This document shows, piece by piece, positions 3,656 through 5,427 of a stretch of DNA of 5,427 bases. The translations under genes and the position numbers were made by a program. The stretch is from Planctomycetota bacterium (lineage in GTDB: Bacteria; Planctomycetota; UBA11346). The stretch's first letter is position 1. Every line of letters begins with the position of its first letter. The notes beneath the pieces are model-generated. The model had not been told where the DNA came from. It made no database searches and saw only the letters and a list, made by a program, of their open reading frames with translations. The stretch lies in assembly GCA_007131555.1 (NCBI GenBank), contig SLQH01000034.1, positions 1 to 5,427 on the forward strand. The letters are read 5' to 3'.

Positions 3656-5427
3656 AAGACGACGATATCCTGCGTTTTGGTGCCTGCTGGTATCCTGAAC
3701 AGTGGCTGGATCGAGGCCGCATGGCTCACGATGTGGCTCAGATGCAGGCTGTCGGTCTGGACTGCGTGCGGATCTTCGAGGGTGCCTGGGCCACTATCGA
3801 GCCATCGGAAGACCGCTTCGAGTGGGAGTTTTGTGATGCGGTCGTCCAGGCCTGCGCCGAGGCCGGGCTGGGGATCATCATCGGTACTCCGACCTACGCC
3901 GCTCCGGCCTGGCTGCATCAGCGTTATCCTGAGGCCATCGCCCGGCGCCAGGATGGCAGCCAGTGGTATCGCCCCAGTCGTCGCCTGTACGACTATACCG
4001 ATCCCGATTACCGCCGCCGCTGTCGGGCGGTGGTCACGGCCATGGCCGAGCACTATGCCGGCCACCCCGCCATCTGGGCCTGGCAGCTCGATAACGAGAT
4101 GTGGTGCCATCTCGACCGCCTGTGGGGTGATCGGGTCAGGACCGCCTTCCAGGACTGGCTGCGGGCCGAGTACGAGGATGTGAACGAACTCAATCACGCC
4201 TGGGGTCTGTATTTCTGGTCCAACCAGATTGATGACTTTGCTCAGGTCGACCTGCCGGGTCCGACCCCGGCCCACCACAACCACCATCAGCTCGCCGACT
4301 ATCTCCAGTTTCTGTCCGATCTGGCCTGTGGCTTCCTGGGCGAACAGGCCGAGATCATCCGCGCTGCCGATCCCCAGGCCCTGGTCCTGCACAACTGCCC
4401 CTTCGGTCCGATTGATCGGGCCGCCTTGTTGTCAGGTCTGGACATCTACGGCCACGACCACTATCCGTCCTTCGCCAGCGATCCGGTGGACCGCCCCGCC
4501 TTCGGTCTCAACTTTGGCCGCTTTCGGGCCCATGCTCGCCGCTTGTGGGTGGTTGAGCAGGAAAGCTCGCAGGGAGGTCAGACCTCCTATCGTCTGCCTA
4601 CCAATCCGCCCGGAGCCATGACCTCGGCGGCAGTGCAGAGCATCGGTCACGGGGCCAATCTGATCTGCTGGTTCCGCTGGCGCTCGTTCCCGGTGGCCCA
4701 GGAGACCAACTGGGGCGGTCTGTTGCCCCATTGGGGTGAGCCGGGGCGTCACCTGCGTGAGGCCGAGCGCTTCATCGCCCAGTTGCGTCCCCATGCCCAG
4801 GTCATCGCTGCCGCCCGCCCCCAGGTCACGGTGGCCCGTCTGCTGTCGTTCCGCCAGGATATGGCCCATCAGGTCGAGCCCTGGATCACCACCGCCGTTG
4901 GTGATCCGGAATGCGGCCGAGCCGTGCTGCGCGCCCTGCATCTGAATGAGAATCAGGTGCGGGTGGCCGATCTGGAACCCGGCGATGACTATCAGGTGGC
5001 TCTGGTGCCCCATGCCGTGGCCATTGATGATGACGATGTGTTCCAGCTCACCCGCTGGGTCGAGGCCGGCGGCGAACTGGTCATCGGTCCCCTGGCCGGA
5101 TACCGTGATGACGCCCTGCATGGTCCCTGGCGCGAGCCGCCGCCGGGAGCCCTGGCCCCCTTGACCGGGACCATCAATATCGAAAGCACCACCTGGCGTG
5201 AGGATGTGCTGGTCCATGGGGTCAAGGATGGCCAGCGCCTGAGCGCCAGCCCCTATGCCGAAATCCTCGAACCGCAGTATGAAGAGGTCGAGGTGGTGGC
5301 CACCTATCTCACCGACTGGCTGAGCGGGCGACCGGCGATCACCGTCCGCAAGCTCGGTGCCGGTCGGGTCTTCCATTGCGGTTGCATGCTCAGCGATGAC
5401 ATCCTGCGCTGGCTATGGCAGGAACAG
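3652..5427 (+). CDS. Glycoside hydrolase family 42 beta-galactosidase, 3' end outside window
   Basis: A 592-codon open frame runs to the right edge without a stop. It starts at the ATG of ATGA, where the ffh stop overlaps. GH42 enzymes are retaining glycosidases that remove terminal beta-D-galactosyl residues, with some members acting on alpha-L-arabinopyranosides. The N-terminal TIM barrel (about 1-385) shows GACWYPEQW (10-18), TPTYAAPAWL (79-88), WQLDNE with acid/base E149, WVVEQESS with probable nucleophile E302, and HGANLICWFRWRS (333-345). Domain B, the trimerisation or GATase-like domain (about 390 onward), contains VEAGGELVIGP (470-480). The family is usually about 650-700 residues, so only the end of domain B and the small C-terminal domain should be missing. 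No signal peptide is seen, suggesting cytoplasmic action on imported oligosaccharides. C152 matches one position of the family's zinc-binding cysteine cluster, but the rest are not evident. No Shine-Dalgarno sequence is visible, so translation is probably coupled to ffh. Substrate is unknown. Confidence 0.9.
   Translation, partial: MKDDDILRFGACWYPEQWLDRGRMAHDVAQMQAVGLDCVRIFEGAWATIEPSEDRFEWEFCDAVVQACAEAGLGIIIGTPTYAAPAWLHQRYPEAIARRQDGSQWYRPSRRLYDYTDPDYRRRCRAVVTAMAEHYAGHPAIWAWQLDNEMWCHLDRLWGDRVRTAFQDWLRAEYEDVNELNHAWGLYFWSNQIDDFAQVDLPGPTPAHHNHHQLADYLQFLSDLACGFLGEQAEIIRAADPQALVLHNCPFGPIDRAALLSGLDIYGHDHYPSFASDPVDRPAFGLNFGRFRAHARRLWVVEQESSQGGQTSYRLPTNPPGAMTSAAVQSIGHGANLICWFRWRSFPVAQETNWGGLLPHWGEPGRHLREAERFIAQLRPHAQVIAAARPQVTVARLLSFRQDMAHQVEPWITTAVGDPECGRAVLRALHLNENQVRVADLEPGDDYQVALVPHAVAIDDDDVFQLTRWVEAGGELVIGPLAGYRDDALHGPWREPPPGALAPLTGTINIESTTWREDVLVHGVKDGQRLSASPYAEILEPQYEEVEVVATYLTDWLSGRPAITVRKLGAGRVFHCGCMLSDDILRWLWQEQ

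Noticed and set aside
3298..4392. Long open frame on the minus strand (364 codons) opposite the ffh end and GH42 start
   Set aside because: It lies antisense to two well-supported genes. Its length is explained by the high G/C third-position bias of the plus strand, and its translation resembles no family and is rich in G, P and R.
4432..5376. Long open frame on the minus strand (314 codons) opposite GH42
   Set aside because: Same reason: a shadow of the GH42 codon bias, with low-complexity translation and no plausible ribosome site.

Overview
The window is a compact, all-plus-strand bacterial chromosome segment, GC-rich with a strong preference for G/C at third codon positions. It holds five genes in order: the 3' end of clpX, an RlmI-type 23S rRNA cytosine methyltransferase, an 81-codon small coiled-coil protein of unknown function, a complete ffh (SRP54), and the first 592 codons of a family 42 glycoside hydrolase (beta-galactosidase type) that runs off the right edge. 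No tRNA, rRNA, insertion sequence, CRISPR or phage gene is visible. The housekeeping proteins are clearly bacterial. The Ffh wording (DLQRPAA in place of the common D-x-YRPAA, and a C-terminal finger segment MGSIKDLLGMIPG) looks more like planctomycete/PVC or deltaproteobacterial relatives than gammaproteobacteria. That is an impression from memory, not a placement.

Layout: clpX ends at 460 and the methyltransferase starts at 457 (GTGA overlap), so those two are translationally linked. A 165-base gap (1642-1806) follows, then the small ORF (1807-2052), a 133-base gap (2053-2185), ffh (2186-3655), and the GH42 gene starting at 3652 (ATGA overlap with ffh). The two gaps are the only noncoding stretches and both are unusually rich in nested inverted repeats.

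The first gap can be drawn as a closed three-way junction (1663-1738). It is followed by a set of mutually exclusive hairpins (1741-1779) just before the small gene's Shine-Dalgarno sequence. The second gap is tiled by helices that end exactly at the ffh start codon. In the last of these, a 12-bp stem (2101-2113 with 2174-2185) buries the only weak Shine-Dalgarno-like bases of ffh. A plausible sigma-70-type promoter lies across the 5' arm of that stem. Transcripts starting there would therefore lack the arm, while read-through transcripts would contain it.

How the genes work together: ClpX (protein unfolding for ClpP), the rRNA methyltransferase and Ffh (co-translational membrane targeting) are all housekeeping functions. 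The GH42 enzyme is a sugar-degrading gene translationally tied to ffh, which is an odd pairing. The most interesting material is the pair of structured leaders around the orphan small gene. They are candidates for cis-regulatory RNA or a small RNA, but a single sequence cannot prove it.
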